A DNA stretch of 64,000 nt, taken from the NCBI RefSeq assembly GCF_007752135.1, contig NZ_CP036298.1, positions 3,968,001-4,032,000 of the forward strand. The letters are read 5' to 3'. Positions 1-7,227 of the stretch are shown one piece after another. The notes under the pieces are model-generated. The model did not search any database. It was not told the origin of the DNA and saw only the letters and a program-made list of their open reading frames with translations. A program made the translations under genes and the position numbers. The DNA is from Aureliella helgolandensis. Its GTDB lineage: Bacteria > Planctomycetota > Planctomycetia > Pirellulales > Pirellulaceae. Position 1 is the first letter of the stretch; the number at the start of each line of letters is the position of its first letter.

Positions 1-1253
1 CTATTTCCAAGGGTTTTTTCGTATCCCGATACAGGGTGCGAGTCTATTCCTGTCAAAACCGCTGCCTGCTGCTTCGGCTTTTGCTTCGGGTTGGTGGAGG
101 CGGCTGTAGAGACTGCTGCTTCCATGTCTGCATCGGAGACGGTCCAGTAGTGCTCTAAGGCTACTTCCTGGCTATGGCCGCAAATGGCGACCGCTACGTG
201 GCTAGGCAGGCTTCTGGCAAAGTCGGTTGCCCCCGAAGCCCTTAAGTTCTGCCATAGCTTCGGCCATTGCGCGATGCCAGCACGCCTTATTATCTTCTCC
301 AATGTCGTTCGCAAATTGCTTCCGGCGTTGACGTCGGGGAATATCCGGTCCTCACCTTCTGGCGCCTCTAAATGTAGCTTGAGGAGCTCTGCCTCAATCG
401 CAGGAACCAGTGGGACAACTCGCGACCCATGCCCCTCGTGGTGCTCGGTCTTGGGACTGAGAACGGTAAACCTCTTGCGCTCCCATGCAATATCTGACCA
501 ACGGAGTCCAACCACCTCGCTCGGGATTCGCAACGCTCCGACTCGCGCAAGCACCAGTAGGCACTTCCATCTAGCGTTTGGCGCCTGAGCAAGCACTCTA
601 TCGAAGTCATCGAGCGGCACGTAATACTGCCGTTCCCTATTGCTCCTAACAGTAGATGGGATACCCTGAAATGGATTCCGCTCAATCAGGCCGTCCTGTA
701 GTGCTTGCCCAAAGACCTGCTTACAGATGCCAATCCTGCGACGGATCGTGTTGGCCGATAGCGGTTTGATTTTTCCGTCCTGGTCTGGCCGGTCTCTCTT
801 GTTACTTGTCTCCAGCCAGCTGCGAAACTGCTTGGCGTCAAGCGGTCCGATATCCTTCATGCACCGCTCGCCGAAGTACTCTTCGAGTCGCTTGCGCGTG
901 TGCTGATAGAATACCCACGTGCCTTGTTTGACCTCTGCCTGCAGAACGTCGAAGTAGCTCGCCAGATAGCTTTGCAGTGTGAGAATCTGCTGCGAAGGAG
1001 CCTGCTGCCCCACTAGGCCACAGCGTTGATAGCGGTCCCGGATGTCGCCTTCTAAACCTCCGATAAAGCGGGCAACTTCGGGGTCCATCGCTAGCCCACT
1101 CGCGAGATGACTGAGCAAGTGCTCTACGATCGAGCGGTGTTGCTCGGCAGCCTTCATTGGCGTCTTGCCCAGCCGAATCGTCTTGCGTTCTCTACTGTGG
1201 GAAGTGAACTGGATCCACTTGTGCCCGTTGGGGCGTTTGACGACAGAGGCCAT
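1..1253 (-). CDS. Tyrosine recombinase (phage-type integrase), 3' end outside window
   Basis: Site-specific recombinase expected to integrate and excise the element that fills the first 16 kb. The frame is open from the ATG at 1253 to the window edge (about 417 codons seen) and no stop is reached. An N-terminal SAM-like DNA-binding part (residues about 80-170) precedes the catalytic domain. There I see the first arginine in GALRIPSE (R242), the second in QNLRASGATD (R338), then GHS (H360) and EHY with the nucleophile Y369. The usual HxxR box reads QNLR, so its first histidine is replaced. Planctomycete integrases often carry a similar LRAS box. The gene points out of the element, as expected for an integrase beside its attachment site; the matching attR candidate lies at 16100. 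Family assignment is firm; site specificity is inference. Confidence 0.9.
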   Translation of the reverse strand, partial: MASVVKRPNGHKWIQFTSHSRERKTIRLGKTPMKAAEQHRSIVEHLLSHLASGLAMDPEVARFIGGLEGDIRDRYQRCGLVGQQAPSQQILTLQSYLASYFDVLQAEVKQGTWVFYQHTRKRLEEYFGERCMKDIGPLDAKQFRSWLETSNKRDRPDQDGKIKPLSANTIRRRIGICKQVFGQALQDGLIERNPFQGIPSTVRSNRERQYYVPLDDFDRVLAQAPNARWKCLLVLARVGALRIPSEVVGLRWSDIAWERKRFTVLSPKTEHHEGHGSRVVPLVPAIEAELLKLHLEAPEGEDRIFPDVNAGSNLRTTLEKIIRRAGIAQWPKLWQNLRASGATDFARSLPSHVAVAICGHSQEVALEHYWTVSDADMEAAVSTAASTNPKQKPKQQAAVLTGIDSHPVSGYEKTLGN

Positions 1254-1277
1254 GATACAGATTCCAATTGAAAAACC

Positions 1278-1310
1278 CGTGTCCAATAGTTCCAAACTTA
1301 CCGGACACGG
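1278..1310. promoter_or_regulatory. Inverted repeat upstream of the integrase
   Basis: The arms CCGTGTCC (1278-1285) and GGACACGG (1303-1310) are perfectly complementary and sit 25-57 bp upstream of the integrase ATG. It could be an operator or a recombinase/excisionase arm site. A related palindrome, CGGACACCGTGTCCG, lies at 16169-16183 next to the attR candidate, which favours a role in recombination. Function is inferred from position only. Confidence 0.35.
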
Positions 1311-1348
1311 AAAACTCGAAGGCACCCTTCGTGGCTGCCGTCTGTTGG

Positions 1349-1546
1349 CTACTCCTCGCTCGTCTCGCGTTGCCTCACCCAACTGTCCAGTGATGCTACC
1401 GCGAATCGGATAGATCGACCAACTCTCACGAATGGCAATTGCCCCTGATGCCTCAACTTAAACAAGGTCCGCTCGCTTAATCCAAGCATCTCAGCCGCCT
1501 GTCTTGCCGTCACCAGCCTTGGCGACAAACTAACTGTTTGATCCAT
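1349..1546 (-). CDS. Excisionase-like helix-turn-helix protein
   Basis: Small DNA-binding protein of 65 residues of the MerR-like excisionase HTH (HTH_17) type. The diagnostic pattern is a helix-turn-helix around TARQAAEMLGLSERTLFKL followed by the wing GQLPFVRVGRSIRF and DSWV. The frame extends upstream to 1585, but ATG 1546 is preceded by GGAGG about ten bases away, so I take it as the start. It lies directly upstream of the integrase in the same direction and probably acts as its recombination directionality factor, a placement common in integrative elements. It could instead be a plain regulator. Confidence 0.8.
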   Translation of the reverse strand: MDQTVSLSPRLVTARQAAEMLGLSERTLFKLRHQGQLPFVRVGRSIRFAVASLDSWVRQRETSEE

Positions 1547-1671
1547 CGCTATTCCAACCTCCATTGCTTCCCAATTCAGCGGCATACCACACGCCGCTTG
1601 ACCGTGCCGACCAATGATACGACAATATACGATAACCAGTCAAGTACACGAATTTGGATACTCGAAAAATT
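1547..1671. promoter_or_regulatory. Divergent promoter/operator region between xis-like and XRE genes
   Basis: This 125-bp gap separates two divergent regulator genes and must hold both promoters. It contains an inverted repeat AGCGGC-9 nt-GCCGCT (1578-1583 and 1593-1598) and an AT-rich stretch TATACGATAA near 1626. By analogy with temperate phages the XRE protein would bind here. No consensus promoter can be called with confidence. Confidence 0.35.
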
Positions 1672-2145
1672 ATGGCAGCTGAGGAAACATGGATTCGGTT
1701 CCAGGTTGAATGGCTCTGCCGCAGAGCAACGCAAATACGAGAATTGTCGGGGCTAACACAGGCTCAAGTCGGGGAGCGAATGGGGACATCGAAATCCCAT
1801 GTAAGCAACTTCGAGCTGTGCCGGACGGAGCCTCGAATCAGGACGTTCAGCAACTACTGCAATGCTCTAGGCGTTGACTTGGAGACGCTTTTTACGGGGA
1901 TGCCAAACCTCAAGGGGAGGCATAGACTACCTACGACTAATGAGTTTGACAGGCTATGTCGAGATGCGCTCGGGCTCTCCGCAGGGCAAACCCAGGAGGT
2001 GTTAAGTGCGTTTGCCACCACCGACGCAGGCGCTGATCAATTGTACCAACTGCTAAACCTGGCGGATCGACACCCGCAATACAGAGAGGCAGCAAAGGAG
2101 TGGATCATCTCGTGCATGAGGACAGTGTACAGGCGTATATTATAA
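1672..2145 (+). CDS. XRE-family transcriptional regulator
   Basis: Phage-repressor-like regulator of 157 residues. A Cro/C1-type helix-turn-helix occupies roughly residues 20-75: IRELSGLTQAQVGERMGT, then SKSHVSNFE and a final helix ending in LGVDLETLF. The C-terminal half (about residues 90-157) is helical and unrecognised; it lacks the LexA/S24 Ser-Lys peptidase pattern, so repression would not be relieved by RecA-stimulated self-cleavage. The start is ATG 1672; a TTG six codons upstream is also in frame. It stands divergent to the excisionase-integrase pair, the normal place of the maintenance regulator of an integrative element. Confidence 0.8.
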   Translation: MAAEETWIRFQVEWLCRRATQIRELSGLTQAQVGERMGTSKSHVSNFELCRTEPRIRTFSNYCNALGVDLETLFTGMPNLKGRHRLPTTNEFDRLCRDALGLSAGQTQEVLSAFATTDAGADQLYQLLNLADRHPQYREAAKEWIISCMRTVYRRIL

Positions 2146-2267
2146 CGCTGTTTTCACCCCAACTGTAGAGGGGGTAGGCGGATAGGTGACGCGAGACCGG
2201 TAGTTCGCGACATTGAGTCGGGACACTGTATGGAGAAAATTCCTGGTGAATGATTTGCCAGGGGCGC

Positions 2268-2305
2268 AAAAAAAACCCACCAGACCAACGAATGATCTAG
2301 TGGGT
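2268..2305 (-). terminator. Intrinsic terminator reading on the minus strand
   Basis: Arms 2275-2284 and 2296-2305 pair over ten positions (one G:U) around an 11-nt loop. On the minus strand the hairpin is followed by eight T residues, a good Rho-independent signal. No minus-strand gene is evident just upstream of it, so it either ends an unrecognised antisense transcript or is a chance fold. The rest of 2146-2314 holds no gene; a degenerate copy of the element's dispersed 23-bp repeat lies near 2178-2199. Confidence 0.5.
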
Positions 2306-2314
2306 AATTAATCG

Positions 2315-3799
2315 TTGCGTTCGGCCTCTCGGGTGGTACTGACTGGCCAAACGTTCAACACTTCAGGGTGGAGATCCGTCGTGTCGTCTAGTTCATTATT
2401 CTATAACAAATCCAGATTTTCTTCAAGTAAAGGGGTTCGCGGGAGCGCAAATCTGGTTCCGGTCCCGTTTGGGGCAGAGGATGCCATATCGCGAGCAACG
2501 GCTAACGACAAGCTCCAGAGTCGTGCATGCCATATGGTGAGCAAATTCTTTGTTCGCACTCTATGCGACAAGCGTTGTCGAACTCGGGATGACGACGCTC
2601 GCTGGATACCAATGAGCAACGTCCAATGGAAGCGGGAAGTCAACTCCGCCTACGCCGGTGACGTTAAGAGCGTCCTGCTTGATACAGGCTTGATCGAACA
2701 GGATGGCAACCGTTATTGGGCTGGTGGTTGGGTCGGTAAGAAGTACGTCGATCCCTTCCCTATGCAATATAGGCTCACGGCTCGGTACAGGCATGCAGAG
2801 GACTTTGGGCTAGCGAGAGGGAGCCGGAGGTCTGTTAGAAGTATCGATCCCAATGTAGTAGGCGACGTAGGAATGAAGTTAGTGGATCGGCTACCATTGC
2901 TCCGTCTACCTAGTGGTTACGCGCCATCGAATGCGTGGGACGAACTAGCATGCGTCTCAGTCAACCGGAGTGATATATATGCTACGAGATGCGATTTTGG
3001 AGGCCGTCTACACACTACGTATACAGGTATGGCTGGCCAGACACGTCGCCAACTAGTCAGCTCGGATGGCCAGCGGTTAGCATTCATCGACGTTAAGTGC
3101 TCGCAGCCTAGCATCCTCCGTCAGGTAGCATCGCTTGGGGCAGAAACCAGGAGTCAACTGATAGCCCAGGCATTGCGTGAGATCTACCCGGGGAAGGCTG
3201 ACGACAAGCGGATGGTACCAGCACCGGAAGCTCGAAACGCGGAAGCGAGGCAGTTGAAAAACCGAGGTGCTCATATGACGTCCGAATTTGATAGCCACGT
3301 CGGGGGGGGCGACACAGTGGCGGCGGCTGGCCAGCGCTACGTTGACGGCACGTTGTACGACAGCCTAATTCAGCATTTCCCGGTCGCAAGGAGTTGGGGA
3401 GCCGTGCTACCTTACTTGGAGGTTAGAAGGCGAATAAAAAAGGCCTATGCCGTTCTCCTTTTTGCCGAAAACTGGCAGGCTGAGCGATCCAAGCTCTGGA
3501 AGCATCTTAGCAGGACTGATGGAGGATACCTCTCTTGGCTCAGGGAAATGAAGTCCATTCATTCGTACAAGGCAATTGCTCGCATCGGCCAGCGTATAGA
3601 ATCGAGGGTACTCCTTGACGGCGTCGCCTCGGATTTCTGCACCCAGTTTCCGGGCGAGGCAATTGCAACATGCCATGACGAATTAATTGTCCCATCAAAG
3701 CGAGCTGGCTGGATCGTTGACAGCATAGACGAACGGTTTGGACGCCTGGGCCTGAAAGTGAAGACCGAAACGGAAGCTGGCCAGTCCATGAAAGCGTAG
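2315..3799 (+). CDS. Divergent family A DNA polymerase-like protein
   Basis: Protein of up to 494 residues, normally the kind left as hypothetical. A probable winged-helix part (about residues 95-165, ending in a YRLTARYR-like segment) leads into what looks like a PolA palm. Motif A is D259-V-K-C-S-Q-P (compare DYSQIELR). Motif B is R371-R-R-I-K-K-A-Y-A (compare RxxxKxxNFG). Motif C is C-H454-D455-E456-L-I (compare VHDEL). Between B and C runs ARIGQRIESRVLLDGVAS, in the place of the PolA helix QGSAAD. Both catalytic carboxylates (D259, D455) are present. No 3'-5' exonuclease domain is visible and the protein is much shorter than Pol I. The start is unclear: TTG 2315 has no good ribosome site and ATG 2534 is the first in-frame ATG. 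A nuclease gene follows. Polymerase activity is inference. Confidence 0.55.
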   Translation: MRSASRVVLTGQTFNTSGWRSVVSSSSLFYNKSRFSSSKGVRGSANLVPVPFGAEDAISRATANDKLQSRACHMVSKFFVRTLCDKRCRTRDDDARWIPMSNVQWKREVNSAYAGDVKSVLLDTGLIEQDGNRYWAGGWVGKKYVDPFPMQYRLTARYRHAEDFGLARGSRRSVRSIDPNVVGDVGMKLVDRLPLLRLPSGYAPSNAWDELACVSVNRSDIYATRCDFGGRLHTTYTGMAGQTRRQLVSSDGQRLAFIDVKCSQPSILRQVASLGAETRSQLIAQALREIYPGKADDKRMVPAPEARNAEARQLKNRGAHMTSEFDSHVGGGDTVAAAGQRYVDGTLYDSLIQHFPVARSWGAVLPYLEVRRRIKKAYAVLLFAENWQAERSKLWKHLSRTDGGYLSWLREMKSIHSYKAIARIGQRIESRVLLDGVASDFCTQFPGEAIATCHDELIVPSKRAGWIVDSIDERFGRLGLKVKTETEAGQSMKA

Positions 3800-3910
3800 C
3801 TGTCGATCCGGCAGCAACAGTATACTTCCCCCCCCGACCAACCACGTCGCAACGTAAGGAGTCTTTCAACCAAGTACCTGGCGCAAGGAAGCGTCACCAA
3901 GGAGTTAGGG

Positions 3911-4444
3911 ATGACAGTAGCGTTTAAGCAGTGTGCGCCGATAGCCAAGGAAGGGCTCGCGCGAGTCATTGAATATGCCACTCGCGAACGATGTCAGTTG
4001 GTGACTACGAGCCAGCAACTCTTTCTTGAATCCGCTGCTGGAGACTTCCTGCTTAGGGAGCGGGCAGGAGGGAAGTGGAAGTTTGTTGAGCTTAAAACGG
4101 AAGCGAGATTTACAGGTAACTTATTCGTTGAACTTCACCAAGATCGGGCCTCAGGGCTCCCAGGCTGGTTGCACACCCTGAACGAGGGGGTTTGTGACGA
4201 GCTTTGGTATCTTTTCCTCGACAATAGCAGACTGTACCGATTCAACTGGCCCCAGTTGAAAAAATGGATTGAATTGAACCAAGGTAAATTCAAGCAATGT
4301 TTGCAGCGGAAGCGAAAGACTACACATGAGACAGTTGGCCTAATAGTCCCCGTCGAACGCATATGTGCCGCCAGAATCCCATGCAGAATCGTGCAGCTAT
4401 TGCCACCCCCTCCAGTGGAGGCCGATATTAGGCAGGTGTTGTGA
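3911..4444 (+). CDS. PD-(D/E)XK nuclease-like protein
   Basis: Protein of 177 residues. The central part shows the restriction-endonuclease-fold signature: D45 in AAGDFLLRE, then E60-L-K62 in KFVELKTEARF, each at the end of a predicted beta strand, followed by an alpha/beta segment with DELWYLFLDNSRLYRF (about residues 95-115). This layout suits a metal-dependent nuclease, as in VRR-NUC or Holliday-junction-resolvase-like proteins. The start ATG 3911 has AAGGAG eight bases upstream. It follows the polymerase-like gene on the same strand after about 110 bp, which suggests a shared role in element replication or recombination. It could also be a defence nuclease. Fold call from motifs; substrate unknown. 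Confidence 0.55.
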   Translation: MTVAFKQCAPIAKEGLARVIEYATRERCQLVTTSQQLFLESAAGDFLLRERAGGKWKFVELKTEARFTGNLFVELHQDRASGLPGWLHTLNEGVCDELWYLFLDNSRLYRFNWPQLKKWIELNQGKFKQCLQRKRKTTHETVGLIVPVERICAARIPCRIVQLLPPPPVEADIRQVL

Positions 4445-4541
4445 CGAATCCAGTTTTTTTGACGAATAAGGTCGACCGGTACTTGCCTACTTGGTATTGC
4501 ACGTTACTCAGATTAGAATTCACGAAGAAAGGGCGATCCTG

Positions 4542-5216
4542 ATGAAAGTACGAATCAAGCTCAGCCCAAATCAAATTGCACAGCTTCTCCGTTGTGCAGG
4601 AATTGGAGTTGAGAAGTTAACTAAACTAGCAATCGAGCTTGGGGACTTGGTTGATCCGCCGCTTCGGCCAGATCTCCTGCTTGAAGAGTTTACAAAACTA
4701 CTTGGCCCGGAGGATGCAGAGTTTCTGCTCGATCAGCTACTTTCATTGAGCGTGAGTATTCGAGCAAGCGATTCGAAATCAGTTGACGTGACGCAGGCGA
4801 TTCAGAATGCTATCGAGAATGCAGCAGATAGAGAAAAGTGGGATTCGATCGCGCTTTGCATCCAAACCCTGATCGACTCCGCGCCAATTCGCCTTGTCAC
4901 GAAGGCAATGGAGTTGAGTTATGATCATGCAAATCTGCTTAGAAGAGGCCGTATCCTAACCGATTTGCGCCCTATTTTCGATGAGGAAGGTAGTGCCGTA
5001 GAAGCTGGCGTCGTGACTCACACCCTTCGAATTGCCTATGTGAGCGACGATGGAAGACATGAATTAAGTATGGCGCTAGATTTGCAGGACATACTCAAAT
5101 TTAAGGAACAATGTGAGCGTGCTATCCGAAAGGCCTCAACCGTTCGGGATATGTTCACCCTATCAACTAAGAAACCATGCCTAATTTCTGGTGAAGCGGA
5201 GGAAACAGATGTTTAG
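4542..5216 (+). CDS. Unknown protein, first gene of a three-gene cassette
   Basis: I do not recognise this 224-residue protein. Its N-terminal two thirds are helical, with leucine-rich segments (LLRCAGIGVEKLTKLAIEL). The C-terminal third starts with beta-like THTLRIAYVSDDGRHELSMA and ends in an amphipathic helix (DILKFKEQCERAIRKAS). There is no signal peptide or membrane segment, so it should be cytosolic. ATG 4542 with GAAAGGG upstream is preferred to the in-frame TTG at 4491. The downstream gene overlaps its end by 8 bp, so the two are probably translationally coupled. The sequence is visibly AT-richer than the flanking element backbone, in keeping with acquired cargo. Confidence 0.7.
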   Translation: MKVRIKLSPNQIAQLLRCAGIGVEKLTKLAIELGDLVDPPLRPDLLLEEFTKLLGPEDAEFLLDQLLSLSVSIRASDSKSVDVTQAIQNAIENAADREKWDSIALCIQTLIDSAPIRLVTKAMELSYDHANLLRRGRILTDLRPIFDEEGSAVEAGVVTHTLRIAYVSDDGRHELSMALDLQDILKFKEQCERAIRKASTVRDMFTLSTKKPCLISGEAEETDV

Positions 5217-6153
5217 CTCAGCCCCAGCTTATTGCGAAACGATTAGAAATGACATGCATATTGCAGTAATCAGCAGTGATTTTCGTAGCGCTAAGAACTG
5301 GTATACAGCCAAAGCCTCACCCAAGTGCCGAATGCAAACGTCTTATAACTGGGCACAGTGGGTTAACGCACGCGTTGATACTCAATATACAATTGACGCT
5401 GAAGATGCCGCTCGCGATGAAAGCACTACAACCGAAGGGCGAATTCGTGAGGCTTGGAACAAATTAGCTTTCCTACGCCACCGCGCCGAAACAAAAAAGG
5501 CACACCGTTTATCAGCGTCGGACAAAGCCACGTTCGAAGACCTCTGTTCCTGCATTCACGAAATAGCATCGGAATTTGGCCCTGGTGATTGGAATCAGCT
5601 GTTCACTTATACAGATTTTTCCGCAATTCCACTGCCCGTTTCGATCCTAACTTTAGCATTTACGGAAAGAGAAGAAGGGCGAATACCTTCCAGAAAAGTA
5701 TTCGTTGAGCGATGTCGCAAAGCTGTTCGCGCCTTGGGGATGACAAGTTGTTTGTTCGAAACGGAGCTTCCTGAAGAAACATCGAATTCGAAAGAAGAGA
5801 TGTTTCGCACTGCTGCGCACATGCTGGCGTGTTTAGAGGAGCAAACTGCAACTAATGGCTATTTAAAAGCAGCCAGCCAGTTCGAGAAAGCAAAAGAAGC
5901 TCGTTGGGCACTGGCCTGCATATATCGCAACGTGCGCTATCGTATTAGGGACGAGCAATTGGATGAACTCGACAAGGACATTCGTACGTTCGACGCTCAC
6001 AGTGCAGGAGTGGACACCATGCTCGCAATTCTCACGGCAACTGCACCGATTAAATCGAAACTCCCCAGCCGGAAGTCTCTATACAGAAGTGTTCGTCGTG
6101 AATTGAAAAATCGCCCAGGGTCGGAACGTGGCATCCTTGATGGACTGAAGTAG
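5209..6153 (+). CDS. Unknown protein, second gene of the three-gene cassette
   Basis: Protein of 314 residues with no domain I can name. The start is fixed by GGAGG followed by ATG 5209, inside the last codons of the preceding gene. The N-terminal 60 residues are polar with aromatics (NWYTAKASP, YNWAQWVNARVD). A charged linker (DAEDAARDESTTTEGR) leads to a mainly helical body rich in Cys and Lys, and the C-terminus is strongly basic (RKSLYRSVRRELKNRPGS), which could contact nucleic acid. No transmembrane helix is apparent. It is followed after 5 bp by the peptidase-like gene. Together with its neighbours it forms one transcription unit; role unknown. Confidence 0.7.
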   Translation: MFSSAPAYCETIRNDMHIAVISSDFRSAKNWYTAKASPKCRMQTSYNWAQWVNARVDTQYTIDAEDAARDESTTTEGRIREAWNKLAFLRHRAETKKAHRLSASDKATFEDLCSCIHEIASEFGPGDWNQLFTYTDFSAIPLPVSILTLAFTEREEGRIPSRKVFVERCRKAVRALGMTSCLFETELPEETSNSKEEMFRTAAHMLACLEEQTATNGYLKAASQFEKAKEARWALACIYRNVRYRIRDEQLDELDKDIRTFDAHSAGVDTMLAILTATAPIKSKLPSRKSLYRSVRRELKNRPGSERGILDGLK

Positions 6154-6158
6154 ACTCG

Positions 6159-6896
6159 ATGGACAGAATTCATTGCCAGTCAATTAGGGATTCCACAGAG
6201 ATCCAGCACGTTGCGGTTTTTATTCAGGAACCGCTGCCCAACCAGAGGCATACAGGAATTGCTTTCCGCGTAAACCTTAGCGATCCACTTGAATACTTGC
6301 ACTTGGCATGGCATTGCAGGCTTTGCAGGGAAACTCGCCTCGGAACCTCTTATTTTTGGGTTGATCCGAAGATAGCTTCCAGTAGACTCCGGCAAATCGC
6401 AGGCATCTGTGACGACATTGCACACGCTAATAGTAGCGAACAAATTCCCTACTCGTTCGGGACTCCTATAGGAGCATTTGACAGCAAAACAAAGAAGTTC
6501 TTGCTTGGCCCAACTGCAACAGGTTTGACATGCGCCAGCTTTGTTCTGTCCGTTTTTGAAACGGCTCAATTACGATTGGCTAGGTACACCGGTTGGCCTA
6601 AGCCTGATGAGGAAGATAGAAAGTGGCAGGAAAACATACTTAATTTACTTCATAAAAGCAAATACGTATCGCCAGAACACATTAAGGCCGTAGAACGCGA
6701 AGTTGGTACATCAGTTCGATACCGTCCTGAGCAGGTCGCTGCCGCTGCTGCATTGAGAGTCCGCCGTCCTGTTAAATACCGTCATGCCAAGTCCTTGGGC
6801 GACGACCTCGTACGAACTTTGCGTGGAGAACCTGTTGATGGGGCGTTTAGACTCTCGTTGTGGGAACGGCTCCTAGATAGGCTTGGAATGACCTGA
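6159..6896 (+). CDS. Permuted NlpC/P60 (papain-fold) peptidase-like protein
   Basis: Protein of 245 residues. In the N-terminal half RHTGIAFRV (H31) matches the His motif of permuted NlpC/P60-LRAT proteins, and further on TGLTCASFVLSVF (C125) matches the nucleophile helix. The order His before Cys is that of the permuted subgroup (YiiX/YaeF-like, LRAT-like), whose members act as thiol peptidases, amidases or acyltransferases. The C-terminal 100 residues are helical and basic (ALRVRRPVKYRHAKS). No signal peptide is present, unlike cell-wall NlpC/P60 enzymes, so an intracellular target is likely. It begins 5 bp after the preceding stop and closes the cassette. Catalytic activity is predicted, not proven. 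Confidence 0.5.
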   Translation: MDRIHCQSIRDSTEIQHVAVFIQEPLPNQRHTGIAFRVNLSDPLEYLHLAWHCRLCRETRLGTSYFWVDPKIASSRLRQIAGICDDIAHANSSEQIPYSFGTPIGAFDSKTKKFLLGPTATGLTCASFVLSVFETAQLRLARYTGWPKPDEEDRKWQENILNLLHKSKYVSPEHIKAVEREVGTSVRYRPEQVAAAAALRVRRPVKYRHAKSLGDDLVRTLRGEPVDGAFRLSLWERLLDRLGMT

Positions 6897-7227
6897 TACT
6901 GCCACTACGCGAGCTATCCCTATGTTCAATCTAACGAGCAGCCTTTAATACTTCTAGCGACCATCGGGCAGTTTTTTTGGTCCCAGCAAGTGCCGCCGTG
7001 CTGATTCTACGGCTAGTTGCCATTCAGGCAGTAGCTCCCCAGAAACTGAGGCTTGCTTGATAGTCGATAGCGGAGTGTCTCTCGAACGCTTGCCTTGCAA
7101 TTTGGGCAACTGAACTCACGGGGAAGTCTACCTATATACAAAGCCTCGCCAATCTCGATCCCACGTTTCTGGCCGTACTCTGCATCTACAACCCCAGCAA
7201 AATGACTCTCGCGAAGCTTCGGGGGAT
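6897..7227. other. Intergenic stretch left of the IS
   Basis: No convincing gene. In the minus direction, between 7226 and 7013, a frame of about 70 codons contains CPNCKAS, reminiscent of a zinc ribbon. Across the IS it would join a start at MPPKL in the right flank, so a small gene may have been cut by the insertion. The evidence is weak because no ribosome site is visible. Confidence 0.3.
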
